DNA of 64,000 nucleotides from Burkholderia paludis (GTDB lineage: Bacteria; Pseudomonadota; Gammaproteobacteria; Burkholderiales; Burkholderiaceae), in contig NZ_JPGL01000033.1 in the NCBI RefSeq assembly GCF_000732615.1, positions 37,031 to 101,030 on the forward strand. Reading direction: 5' to 3'. The notes beneath the pieces are model-generated. The model was given only the letters and a program-made list of their open reading frames with translations. It searched no databases and was not told where the DNA came from. Position 1 is the stretch's first letter. Every line of letters begins with the position of its first letter. Of the stretch, positions 8,901 through 16,302 are shown piece by piece. A program made the translations under genes and the position numbers.

Positions 8901-10928
8901 GCTGACGACGACGCCCTTCGGCTTGCCGGTCGAGCCCGACGTGTAGATCAGGTAGGCGGCCTGGCGCGGCTCGATCGGCGGCGCGACGAAGGCCGGCGCG
9001 CCGGCCACTGCCTCCGCGTCGGCCTGCGCGAGCGGCGCGGCCGGATCGTCGGTCAGCAGCACCGGCGTGCAGCCGGCCGCGCGCAGCGCATCGGCGCCCG
9101 CGCCGAAGCCCAGCACGGCGACGGCGCCGCTGTCCGCCACCATCTCGGCAAGCCGTGCGGCCGGCAGCGTCGGGTCGAGCGGCACGTACGCGGCGCCCGT
9201 CTTCAGGATGCCGATCAGGCCCATCGCGAACGCGGCCGAGCGCGGCGCGCACAATGCCACCCGCGTTTCGGCGCGCGCGCCGCGAGCGGCGAGCACGGCC
9301 GCGATCCGGTCGGTCGCGCGGTCGAGCGCCGCACGACTGACTTCGCCGGCGCCTTCCGCATGCAGCGCGAGCGCATCGGGACGCGCGGCGACATGCGCGC
9401 GCCATGCGGCCAGCACGTCGCCGTGCGGCCAAGTGCGCGCGGCGCCGTGCGCGCCGTCGCGCGCGCCGGGCAGCGCGAGCTGCCCGACCGGCGTGTCCGG
9501 CGCGTCCGCGACCTGCGCGGCGATGCCCGCGAATGCGTCGGCGAAGCGTGCGACGGTCGCCGGGTCGAACAGCGCGCGCGCATAGCTGACGACGCCTTCG
9601 ACGCCGTCCGGCAGATCGGTCACGTCGAGGCCGAGATCGAAGCGCGTCGCGTCGTCGTCGAGCGCGAGCGGCGTCACGGTCAGGCCGTCGGCCAGCGCAT
9701 GCGCGACGAGCGGCAGCTGTTGCGTGAACTTCACCTGGAACAGCGGGTTCGCGGCGAGGCTGCGGTCCGGCTGCAACGCCTCGACGATCTGCTCGAACGG
9801 CACGTCCTGATGCGCATGCGCGTCGCGCATCGCCTGCCCGGCTTCCGCGAGCAGCGCGTCGAACGGCGTATCGGGCGCGGGCGTCGCGCGGATCACGAGC
9901 GTATTGACGAAAAAGCCGACGAGCGGCGCGAGTTCGGCGCGCGCGCGGTTCGCGCTCGGCACGCCGATCCGGATGTCGGTCTCGCCGCTCAGCCGCGCGA
10001 GCGTCGCATGCAGCACCGCGAGCAGCACGTTGAAGAGCGTCGTGTCGCGCGCCTGCGCAAGCGCGCGCAGGCGGGCGGACAACGCGGCCGGCAGCGTGAA
10101 GCGCAGCCGCGCGCCCTCGAAGCTCTGCACCGCGCCGCGCGGCCGGTCGGTCGCGAGCGGCAGTCGTGCGGCCTGCGCGCCGAGCCGCTCGCGCCAGTAC
10201 GCGAGCTGCCGTTCGAACACGCCGGTGGACGCGAGGTCGCGCTGCCACAGCGCATAGTCGGCATAGCCGAGCGGCAGCGGCGGCAGCGCCGCCGGGTCGT
10301 CGCCGCGCGCGAACGCGGCGTACAGCGCGCCCAGCTCGCGCAGCAGGATGTCGCCCGACCAGCCGTCGGACACGATGTGATGCATCGTCAGCGCGAGCCA
10401 GTGGCAATCGTCGGCCAGCACGATCGCGCGGGCGCGCAGCAGCGGCGCGCGGCCGAGATCGAACGGCCGGTTCGCGTCGTCGCGGGCGAGCGCGCGGGCC
10501 CGCGCCTCGCGCGTGTCGGCCGGCGTGTCGCGCAGGTCGGTCACGTCGAGCGGCACGCCCGCATGCGCGTCGACCGTCTGCCAGGGCACGCCCGCGTCGT
10601 CTTCCGCGAAGCGGGTGCGCAGCGTGTCGTGACGCGCGACCAGCGCATCGAGGCTGCGCTGCAGCGTCGCCCGGTCGAGCGCGCCGTCGAAGCGCAGCAA
10701 TCCCGGGATGTGCAACGCGGCCTCGGCGCCGCCGACGCGCGACAGGAACCACATCCGCTGCTGCTGGAACGACAGCGGCGCAGCCGCATGGCGCGTCGCG
10801 GCCGGCACGATCGGCAGCATCGAGAACGCGATACCCTTCTGCGCGAGCGCGTCGAGCAGGCGTGCGCGCGCGTCGGGCGCGAGGGCGGCGATTCGGCGCG
10901 CGAGCGCGTGTTTATCGGGGGACTGCAT
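2985..10928 (-). CDS. Non-ribosomal peptide synthetase, C-A-T-E-C-A-T (two modules, no thioesterase)
   Basis: NRPS of about 2647 residues extending the peptide begun by the upstream A-T protein. C1 has HHIVSDG at residues 183-189. A1 has YTSGSTGKPKG near 660, and carrier FFDLGGDS is near 1054. An epimerase domain follows (HHLAIDGVSW near 1247, EGHGRDE). C2 has HHLLLDGW near 1722, A2 has YTSGSTGRPKG near 2201, and carrier FFALGGHS near 2580 ends the protein. Hand-extracted binding-pocket residues of A1 read D-L-T-K-V-G-H-V-G, matching the known Asp code, so D-Asp is predicted. A2 reads D-I-L-Q-F-G-L-V-W, close to a glycine-type code. There is no TE or reductase domain. The start at 10928 is chosen for GAGGAG 9 nt upstream; it overlaps the upstream gene by 17 bp. 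Confidence 0.93.
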   Translation of the reverse strand: MQSPDKHALARRIAALAPDARARLLDALAQKGIAFSMLPIVPAATRHAAAPLSFQQQRMWFLSRVGGAEAALHIPGLLRFDGALDRATLQRSLDALVARHDTLRTRFAEDDAGVPWQTVDAHAGVPLDVTDLRDTPADTREARARALARDDANRPFDLGRAPLLRARAIVLADDCHWLALTMHHIVSDGWSGDILLRELGALYAAFARGDDPAALPPLPLGYADYALWQRDLASTGVFERQLAYWRERLGAQAARLPLATDRPRGAVQSFEGARLRFTLPAALSARLRALAQARDTTLFNVLLAVLHATLARLSGETDIRIGVPSANRARAELAPLVGFFVNTLVIRATPAPDTPFDALLAEAGQAMRDAHAHQDVPFEQIVEALQPDRSLAANPLFQVKFTQQLPLVAHALADGLTVTPLALDDDATRFDLGLDVTDLPDGVEGVVSYARALFDPATVARFADAFAGIAAQVADAPDTPVGQLALPGARDGAHGAARTWPHGDVLAAWRAHVAARPDALALHAEGAGEVSRAALDRATDRIAAVLAARGARAETRVALCAPRSAAFAMGLIGILKTGAAYVPLDPTLPAARLAEMVADSGAVAVLGFGAGADALRAAGCTPVLLTDDPAAPLAQADAEAVAGAPAFVAPPIEPRQAAYLIYTSGSTGKPKGVVVSHGALADYALGVVERFGWGDDLRMAMVSTVAADLGHTVLFGALASGSALYLPDAECAFDPGRFADYVARHAIDVLKIVPSHLAALLQGDRPERALPARALVLGGEPLPMALAEQVRALRPACRIFNHYGPTETTVGVLAAQVEPRAGGAEVPVGRPLPNAYAQILDARLEPVPAGVDGELYLGGPGVARGYLGRPALTAERFVPDPRGTGERLYRSGDRVRWTDDGSILFVGRADDQLKIRGYRVEPREVAHVLRNHPDVAQAEVIGAARDDGAQQLLAYVVPRAGVSADPAAWRAHLAAHLPDYMVPAHVLAIERMPLTPNGKLDRRALPQPQPAAAPAADDAPPQGELETTLAQLWQQVLRVPSVGRHANFFDLGGDSILSLQIIGRARRAGIKLTPRQVFEHQTIAALAQVATPLAAAPAAGAPRAAAPAANAGGDWTPTPAQARFFALDLPNPAHWNQSVLVRTTASLDPAALDAAFRVLVARHAALRLSAQRDAAGAWRMREAFDAAQAASRASCVAQVRARDLADLDAQCDAAQRSLDLAAGTTLRALHATLDDGGAYLFVAIHHLAIDGVSWRVLFDELEHAYRRIVAGDTAALPDAGVAAHAWAADWRARLASGALAASADAWLRAGDGARAWPLDSLAGTAGPGAARTGRAHRALDASLTRALLALPGSARRLHVDDLLLTAFAQALAHTAGVADADVWVEVEGHGRDELPGAPDCARSVGWFTSLYPVALRASADPAAALTHNRQQLRATPDDGVSFGLLRELGDDATRARLRALPLPNLRFNYLGRVDAGLDGDDDGLFALADAPHGAERDPGAAPSAALALDARVQRDRLRVDLTFDTARCDAQRVDALADAFANALAALVERAGRDDFATLAPADFPVAALDAAGLAALGLPPARVEDIYPLSPMQRGILFEVQYAPDDARYLNQFELTLDAPDLARFEAAWDATVARHPVLRTALAKLADDGAAPMQWVDRTARMPLARVDLRAAADPARALDEYAASQRETPFDLEQAPLMRAALVQLPGERYRFLWTRHHLLLDGWSSARVLAEVVGRYRAPDTPDWAGAPPRYRDYLGWLAADPERSGDGASLGAASAAFWAPRIGAPDEPTLLAGALAAPAVAPAVRHAQADVAWSSDETAALAAFARTRRLTLNTLLQGAWLVLLARYTGQSTVAFGATVAGRPDAVAGAQEMVGLFINTLPIVRDVSPGQARDAWLHALQDENLALREHEHVPLAAIQRLRAGAGAAFDTLVVFENYPLDASLLAHGDDPRALRYTDLATAETTGYPLSVVATVESALRVRFNYDATRFAPDAIDRLGAHLREALRALAAPSTATLGDIALLDAPQRTQIAAFSRGPRLPDTARPVPERIAATARRVPGAVALVCGDTQLDYATLEQRSDRLARRLRALGVGVEDRVAIAMQRGVDMPVAMLAVWKVGAAYVPLDPEYPLDRIAYVLEDAGVRAAIADDAGRARLPAGPGVPIVAPEQDGRDDGGDAAPFAAARIAPGQAAYAIYTSGSTGRPKGVVVTHDALANFICAMQAAPGLEATDTLVAVTSLSFDIAVLELILPLVVGARVHIARHDEARDPAFLVRALAGAQVMQATPATWRMLVEAGWRPAPGLRMFCGGEALPADLARALAAPGTQLWNLYGPTEATVWTSAARIDTVEPVNQSIGGPIANTTLYVLDAALQPAPLGVAGEVYLGGAGLARGYHGRPSLTAERFVPDPFAADGTRMYRTGDLARWRPDGGVEYLSRIDHQVKVRGFRIELGEIEAVLAAAEGVRQAVVIARDGPGGPRLLAYVCAAPDVAPDVARLRDALAQQLPAYMQPAHIAVLDALPLTPNGKLDRRALPEPPAVRGPAGQAPRSAFEDEMAAVWEPLLGVDAIAPDDDFFALGGHSLLATRLVAQVSRRFAVDVPLRAVFEASTLRAFSARVEAARGDAGVALAGLGQLDALLDALGAD

Positions 10929-12807
10929 GGGTGGCGCTCTCCTCTGCATTCAACAACGCGTCGATCTCGGCGAGCGCATCGGCTTCGGCGTCCTGCGCCG
11001 CGCCGCGCTCGCGCGCGATGCGCGCGGCAAGGTCCGCGAGCCGCGGCGTGTCGAACAACGCGGCCAGCTCGAATTCGGGGTGCAGGCTTTCGCGGATGCG
11101 CGCCTGCAGGCTGGCGGCGCTCAGCGAGTCGCCGCCCAGTTCGAAGAAGTGGTCGTCCGCGCCGACCTGCTCGACGCCGAACAGCGCCTGCCAGAGCGCG
11201 GCGAGCGCCCGCTCGACGTCGGTCGACGGCGCGCGGTAGGCGGCGCGCGGCGCGACGGGCGCGGGCAGCGCGAGCCGGTCGAGCTTGCCGTTCGGCAGGC
11301 GCGGCAGCGCGGCCAGCGCGACGAGGCTCGACGGCACCATGTGCGGCGGCAGGCTCGCGCGCAATCGTTCGCGCGCCGCGTCGACATCGGGCAGCGCGGC
11401 GCGGCCCGACGCGAGATAGCCGACGAGCTGGCGGCCGGCCGGCGTGTCGCGCACCACCACGGCCGCTTCGCGCACGCCGTCGCAGCCGAGCAGGCAGCGC
11501 TCGATCTCGCCCGGCTCGATGCGCAGCCCGCGCAGCTTGATCTGGTCGTCGGTGCGGCCGAGATACGCGTAACCGCCGGCCGGCAGTGCTTCGACGAGGT
11601 CGCCGCTGCGATAGCGGCGCGCGCCCGGCGCGCCGTCGGGATCCGGCTCGAAGCGCTCGGCCGTGAGCGCCGGGCGCCGGTGATAGCCGCGCGCGACGCC
11701 GTAGCCGCCGATCAGCAGTTCGCCGCGCGGCCGATCGGACGGCGTGTCGTCGCCGGCCGCCGGATCGAGCGCGACGTGGCGCGCGCCGACCGGCGTACCG
11801 ATCGGCAGATACGCGCTGTCCCCGAGGCCCGACGGATCGTGGCTGGTCCACAGCAGCGGCGTGATCACCGTCTCGGTCGGCCCGTAGCCGTTGACGAGCC
11901 TCGGCGGCGCGAGCGCGGCGTCGATCACCGCATGCGTTTCGCGCGACATCGCCTCGCCGCCCGTCGTATACGAGCGCACGCTCGGCAGCCGGATGTCGTG
12001 CTCCGCGCACCATTCGGCGACCTGGCGCAGGTACGATGGCGGGAACGCCACCGCCGTGATGGCTTCGCGGCGGATCGCGTCGACCGTCTGCGCGGCGTCC
12101 CACAGGGCGTCGCCGCTCACGACGATCGCCGCGCCCGCGACCAGCGGCGCGAGCCAGCCCTCGTGCGCGCCGTCGAAGTTCACCGACGCGAAATGCAGCA
12201 CGACGTCGCGCTCGACGATGCCGTAGCGCTCGACGATCGCGCGGCAGTGCATCGACAGCGGCCCGTGCTCGACCGCGACGCCCTTCGGCGCGCCGGTCGA
12301 GCCCGACGTGTAGATCAGGTAGGCGAGCTGCCGTTCGTGGACGGCGGCCGGCAGCCGCGCGGCGGCCGCCGGCGCGCCGTCGTCCGTCGCGTCGAGGCGC
12401 ACGACGCGCGCGGCGTCGAAGCCCGGCGACACGTCGACGCCGGGCCCGACGAGCCACAGCGCGATCCCCGCGTCGGCGGCGATATAGTCGAGGCGCTCGC
12501 GCGGATACGCGGCGTCGAGCGGCACGAACGCGGCGCCGGCCTTCAGCACGGCCAGCAACGCGACGAACAGGCCGGCCGAACGCCGGACCGTCACGCCGAC
12601 CGGCGTTTCCGGCCCCGCGCCGCGCGCGACGAGGCGCGCCGCGAGCGCATCGGAGGCCGCATCGAGCTCGGCGTAGGTGAGCCGCTGCGCGCCGTCGATG
12701 ACGGCCGGCGCGTCGGGCCGCTCGCGTACGCGTTCGCGGATCAGGTCGTGGACCGGCGGCGCCGGAACGGGGGTCGGATGAGCGGAAAGTGCGGTCTGGG
12801 TGGCCAT
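10912..12807 (-). CDS. NRPS loading protein, adenylation-thiolation didomain
   Basis: A 631-residue stand-alone A-T protein that would activate and load the first residue. Core motifs visible are YTSGSTGAPKG (about residue 166), NGYGPTET, YRSGDL, NGKLDRL, and the carrier serine in FFELGGDSLSA near 555. The hand-read pocket is D-G-E-A-T-G-G-I-T; the Glu at the third position suggests a basic substrate such as ornithine or lysine, or a modified form, but the code was not matched with certainty. There is no condensation domain, so it is an initiation module. It is translationally coupled to the two-module NRPS and diverges from the exporter. The ribosome-binding site before 12807 is weak. Confidence 0.92.
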   Translation of the reverse strand: MATQTALSAHPTPVPAPPVHDLIRERVRERPDAPAVIDGAQRLTYAELDAASDALAARLVARGAGPETPVGVTVRRSAGLFVALLAVLKAGAAFVPLDAAYPRERLDYIAADAGIALWLVGPGVDVSPGFDAARVVRLDATDDGAPAAAARLPAAVHERQLAYLIYTSGSTGAPKGVAVEHGPLSMHCRAIVERYGIVERDVVLHFASVNFDGAHEGWLAPLVAGAAIVVSGDALWDAAQTVDAIRREAITAVAFPPSYLRQVAEWCAEHDIRLPSVRSYTTGGEAMSRETHAVIDAALAPPRLVNGYGPTETVITPLLWTSHDPSGLGDSAYLPIGTPVGARHVALDPAAGDDTPSDRPRGELLIGGYGVARGYHRRPALTAERFEPDPDGAPGARRYRSGDLVEALPAGGYAYLGRTDDQIKLRGLRIEPGEIERCLLGCDGVREAAVVVRDTPAGRQLVGYLASGRAALPDVDAARERLRASLPPHMVPSSLVALAALPRLPNGKLDRLALPAPVAPRAAYRAPSTDVERALAALWQALFGVEQVGADDHFFELGGDSLSAASLQARIRESLHPEFELAALFDTPRLADLAARIARERGAAQDAEADALAEIDALLNAEESATHAVPR

Positions 12808-12890
12808 GTCGATCCGGCGCGAGCCGGCAAGAGAACAAGCGATACCCTGATGACGATTGGCGCACGAAAATGTACAGCCCGCGCGCCGAC

Positions 12891-12900
12891 TTTTTTTTTT
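12891..12900. repeat. T10 homopolymer in the divergent NRPS/exporter promoter region
   Basis: A run of ten T residues on the plus strand in the 204-bp region between the two divergent genes. Tracts of this kind are uncommon in such GC-rich DNA and could change promoter spacing by slippage. No clear -35/-10 pair or Fur box was identified here. Confidence 0.6.
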
Positions 12901-13011
12901 GCGGCCTCGTTCGTCTTGTCAGTAGCGAGGCCCGATCCGCGGATCGTCCGCGCCACCGCCGACGCGGCCAGCCGGCCGGTTCGCAGGCCTTTTATCCAGA
13001 CCGGGAGTTTC

Positions 13012-14691
13012 ATGACATCCACCCCCTCTTCTCCGCCCCGCACGCTTTCGATGCTGATCGGCAAGGTGCGCGGACGGCTCGCGCTCGCAACCCTTGCCAG
13101 CACGCTGAGCGGGCTTGCCGGCGTCGCGCTCGTCGCGCTGCTGAACACGGCCATCAACGCGCCGGCCGATGCGCTGCCCGGCCTCGGCTGGCGCTTCCTC
13201 GGCCTGTGCGCGGCCGCGCTCGCGATGCGCCTGTTCGCCAGCTCGATTTTCGTGAACCTCACGCAGACGACGCTCGCGACGCTGCGCCACTACCTGTCGA
13301 CGCACATCCGCAACGCACCGTACCGCAAGCTCGAAACCATCGGCGCGGCGCGGCTGCAGTCGCTCGCGAGCGACGACGCGGCGCTCGTCGCGACCCTGTT
13401 CGCCAGCCTGCCGATCATCGTGATGAACGGCGCGATCGTCGCCGGCAGCCTCGTCTATCTCGGGATGCTGTCGTTCCGGACGCTGATCTTCGTCGCGATC
13501 GCGATCGCGCTCGGCTCGCTCGCGTTCCACCTGGCGCACGGCCGCGCGATGGTGCACCTGCGCGCCGCCGGCAAGCTGCAGGACGCGTCGCTCGGCTATT
13601 TCAGCTCGCTGATCGCGGGCGCGAAGGAACTGAAGCTGAACCGCGCGCGCGGCGACGATTTCCTCGACGGCGTGCTGAGCCCCGCGCTCGACGCGGTGCG
13701 CACGACCCGCGTGCGCGGGATGCTGATCTACACGGGCGCGAGCAACTTCGGCCTGTTCCTGCTTTACGTGATCATCGGCGTGACGACCTTCTTCTTCACG
13801 CGCTATGCGGGCCTCGACGCCCGCACGAGCTCGGGCTTCGTCGTCGTGTTCCTGTACCTGATGGTGCCGCTCGACAGCCTGCTCAACAACCTGCCGCAGG
13901 TCCAGCTCGCGCGCGTCGCGCTCGAGCGGATCGAGCAGACCGTCGGCCAGCTTCACAACGACGAGGCGCCCGCCTCGCGCACCGCACCCGCGCCGTTCTC
14001 GCACATCGACGTGCGCGGCCTCCGGCACAGCTACTACCACGAGCGCGCCGACGAGATCTTCCAGCTCGGCCCGATCGACCTGTCGTTCCGGCCCGGCGAG
14101 CTCGTGTTCCTGGTCGGCGGCAACGGCAGCGGCAAGACCACGCTCGCCAAGCTGCTGACGGGCCTCTACGTCGCCGAGCACGGCGAGATCCGGATCGACG
14201 GTCAACTCGTCGACGGCACCAGCCGCGATACCTACCGCCAGCAGTTCAGCACGATCTTCTCGGATTTCCACCTGTTCGACTCGCTGCTCGGCGTGTCGCG
14301 CGACGGCCTCGACCAGCTCGCCAACGCGCTGCTGGAGAAGCTCCATCTCGATCACAAGGTGCAGGTGCGCGACGGCGCATTCTCGACGCGCGACCTGTCG
14401 CAAGGGCAGCGCAAGCGGCTCGCGCTCGTCGTCGCGTATCTGGAAGACCGCCCGTTCTACGTATTCGACGAATGGGCCGCCGACCAGGATCCGGTGTTCA
14501 AGGACGTGTTCTACAACATGCTGCTGCCCGAACTGCGCACGCGCGGCAAGACGGTGATCGCGATCAGCCACGACGATCGCTACTTCCCGCTCGCCGACCG
14601 GCTGATCAAGCTCGAGGACGGGCAGATCGTGATGGATCGCGCCACCTCGCACGCGGCGGAGGAATCCGCCCGCAACGCCGTCGGCGCCTGA
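13012..14691 (+). CDS. Cyclic-peptide/siderophore ABC exporter, fused membrane and ATPase domains (PvdE/SyrD family)
   Basis: Inner-membrane exporter of 559 residues. The N-terminal half has several hydrophobic segments (for example LALATLASTLSGLAGVAL and FGLFLLYVIIGVTTFFF). The C-terminal ATPase has Walker A GGNGSGKTT near residue 373, signature LSQGQRKRLAL near 465, and a PvdE-like Walker B region FDEWAADQDP. The size and the signature LSQGQ match PvdE/SyrD, which move peptide siderophores or their precursors into the periplasm. GGGAG lies 5 nt before the ATG at 13012, although the frame is open far upstream. It diverges from the NRPS genes and most likely exports their product. Confidence 0.92.
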   Translation: MTSTPSSPPRTLSMLIGKVRGRLALATLASTLSGLAGVALVALLNTAINAPADALPGLGWRFLGLCAAALAMRLFASSIFVNLTQTTLATLRHYLSTHIRNAPYRKLETIGAARLQSLASDDAALVATLFASLPIIVMNGAIVAGSLVYLGMLSFRTLIFVAIAIALGSLAFHLAHGRAMVHLRAAGKLQDASLGYFSSLIAGAKELKLNRARGDDFLDGVLSPALDAVRTTRVRGMLIYTGASNFGLFLLYVIIGVTTFFFTRYAGLDARTSSGFVVVFLYLMVPLDSLLNNLPQVQLARVALERIEQTVGQLHNDEAPASRTAPAPFSHIDVRGLRHSYYHERADEIFQLGPIDLSFRPGELVFLVGGNGSGKTTLAKLLTGLYVAEHGEIRIDGQLVDGTSRDTYRQQFSTIFSDFHLFDSLLGVSRDGLDQLANALLEKLHLDHKVQVRDGAFSTRDLSQGQRKRLALVVAYLEDRPFYVFDEWAADQDPVFKDVFYNMLLPELRTRGKTVIAISHDDRYFPLADRLIKLEDGQIVMDRATSHAAEESARNAVGA

Positions 14692-14730
14692 CGCGGACGC
14701 CTCCACCCACCCCGTGCACCCTGACCGTCG

Positions 14731-15411
14731 ATGCCAGCACCGACCATCTCGCTCGTCCGCTCCTTCGCGATCTCGTCATGCCCGCCGGATCTGCCCCGGC
14801 CGGGCGATCTGCTGCTCTGGCGGCTGCGCGCCGACTGGCAGCTGATGACGCGCGAGCAGGGGCACGCGCGCCTGTCGTCGATCGAGCTCAGGCGCGCCCG
14901 TACGCACCCGAATCGCCTGTCCGGCCGCCGCTACGCCATCGAGCGCTCGGCGTTGCGGACGATCCTGGGGATCATGACGGACCGCGCGCCGCAGACGCTC
15001 CCGCTCGTCGACCTCGCCGCGGGCCGGGTCGGGTTTGCCGAATGCGACGCGTTCAACACCACGAGCGCCGCGATCGCGCAGGCCGGCATCTGGATCGTCA
15101 TCGCGATCACGCACGGGCCGGTCGGGCTCGGCATCCTGCAGCACGGCGCGCCGGGCGACCCGGCCAGCCGGATGCAGGTGCGCCGCGAAAGCGTCGAACA
15201 CGCGTGCGGCCACGCGCGGCAAGCGGCGATCGACATTCAGCCGGTGCCGCACCAGTCGCTGTTCCGGGCCGAAACGCCGGATGGCGGCAACTGGAACCTG
15301 CTCGACGTGCCGATGACGGGCTCCATGTACGCGGCGACCGTCGCCGCGCCGCGCATCGAACGGGTGCACGCGATCGGCTGGCACGGCGAAAGCGACGCCT
15401 GGTCGGCCTGA
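14731..15411 (+). CDS. Phosphopantetheinyl-transferase-like protein with degenerate active site
   Basis: A 226-residue protein 39 bp behind the exporter. The N-terminal part (SGRRYAIERSALRTILG) looks like the first conserved block of Sfp-type 4'-phosphopantetheinyl transferases, which activate NRPS carrier domains. The usual F-N-[LV]-S-H-S is FNTTSAA here. The Mg-binding V-G-[IV]-D-[IV]-E is VGLGIL, losing both acidic residues, and the WxxKExxxKA block is reduced to RRESVEHA. It may therefore be a non-catalytic relative or a decaying copy, in which case the NRPS would depend on a transferase encoded elsewhere. No strong ribosome-binding site is seen; coupling to the exporter is plausible. Family assignment is by eye. 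Confidence 0.6.
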   Translation: MPAPTISLVRSFAISSCPPDLPRPGDLLLWRLRADWQLMTREQGHARLSSIELRRARTHPNRLSGRRYAIERSALRTILGIMTDRAPQTLPLVDLAAGRVGFAECDAFNTTSAAIAQAGIWIVIAITHGPVGLGILQHGAPGDPASRMQVRRESVEHACGHARQAAIDIQPVPHQSLFRAETPDGGNWNLLDVPMTGSMYAATVAAPRIERVHAIGWHGESDAWSA

Positions 15412-15529
15412 CCTGGCACGCGGCCCGTCGCTTCGGGCCGCCGGCCCGGCGGTGCGCGCGCGGCCAGGGTTCGGACGCCCGCGTCGGCCCGACGGACCGC
15501 ACTCCGGAATCCGGACCGGACACCCGCCC

Positions 15530-15556
15530 GCATCCCGGCGCCCGCGCCGCCCGTAT
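15530..15556 (+). promoter_or_regulatory. Candidate ECF promoter GCATCC-N16-CGTAT upstream of the sigma gene
   Basis: GCATCC at 15530-15535 and CGTAT at 15552-15556, separated by exactly 16 bp, about 140 bp before the sigma-factor start. The same pair with the same spacing stands before the two downstream units (17139 and 19184). This would make the sigma gene autoregulated with a long leader. As recalled, the published mycobacterial SigK consensus has a similar form (CCATCC...CCGAAT). Confidence 0.6.
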
Positions 15557-15696
15557 CTGAACGCATCGACATCATCCGGGCCGCCATCATGCACAGCGGA
15601 CAACGCGTCAATCGCCGATCGCCCGGCCGGGCGCATCCGGGAGTGCTATATTCGATCCGACATTCACGCCATGGCGATCGCCGCCATTCTCTCCGC

Positions 15697-16302
15697 ATGA
15701 ACGACACGCCGGATCGTGCCACGCGCTTCGACCAGTCGGCGTCATCGCGCGATGCCGACGCCGAGCGGCGCGCTTACCTGAACCAGGTCATGCTGCGGGT
15801 CGCACGAGGCGACCAGGCGGCTTTCGCGGAGCTGTACCGGCTCACCTCGTCGCGCGTGTTCGGCGTCATCGTCCGCATGCTCCACGACCAGGGCGAGGCC
15901 GAGGATCTGCTCCAGGAGGTCTACACCACCGTCTGGCGCCGTGTCGAGGCATTCGACCCGGAGCGCGGCGGCGCGATGACCTGGCTGATCACGCTGGCGC
16001 GCAACCGGACGATCGACCGGCTGCGGCAGCATCGCGAGGTGCCGCTCGACGACGAGCAGTTGCCCGATCTTCCCGATGAAGGCCCGACCCCTGCCGCGCT
16101 GGCGGAAGCCGGCGAGGAGCGGCGGCGTCTCGAACGCTGCCTGGAGCAGCTCGAAGCGCCCCAGCGCCGCGCCGTGCGCGAAGCGTTCTTCAGCGGCGCG
16201 ACCTACGGCGAGCTGGCCGAGCGACTGCGCGTGCCGCTCGGCACCATGAAAAGCTGGATCCGGCGCAGCCTGATGCAGCTGAAGGTATGTCTCGAGCAAT
16301 GA
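15697..16302 (+). CDS. ECF RNA polymerase sigma factor, SigK-like
   Basis: A 201-residue group-4 sigma factor. The sigma-2 region (FAELYRLTSSRVFGVIVRML, then EAEDLLQEVYTTVWRR, then MTWLITLARNRTIDRLR) is followed by a sigma-4 helix-turn-helix (LEAPQRRAVREAFFSGATYGELAERLRVPLGTMKSWIRRSLMQL region). The start at 15697 fits the family length; the frame is open further upstream but that part is not sigma-like. Its stop overlaps the anti-sigma start as ATGA, the classic arrangement for a sigma/anti-sigma pair. It probably reads the three GCATCC-N16-CGTAT sites in this locus, including one in front of itself. Confidence 0.93.
   Translation: MNDTPDRATRFDQSASSRDADAERRAYLNQVMLRVARGDQAAFAELYRLTSSRVFGVIVRMLHDQGEAEDLLQEVYTTVWRRVEAFDPERGGAMTWLITLARNRTIDRLRQHREVPLDDEQLPDLPDEGPTPAALAEAGEERRRLERCLEQLEAPQRRAVREAFFSGATYGELAERLRVPLGTMKSWIRRSLMQLKVCLEQ

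Noticed and set aside
279..11540. Very long plus-strand open frames (up to about 1490 codons) opposite the receptor and NRPS genes
   Set aside because: They are Arg/Ala/Val-rich antisense frames with no domain signatures. The minus-strand frames carry unmistakable receptor and NRPS motifs.
12889..12902. T10 as a Rho-independent terminator
   Set aside because: No adjacent stem-loop of adequate strength, and it lies between divergent starts rather than after a gene.
15633..15662. A second GCATCC nearer the sigma gene with CCGACA 18 bp on
   Set aside because: Spacing and -10 element do not match the three consistent boxes; treated as chance.
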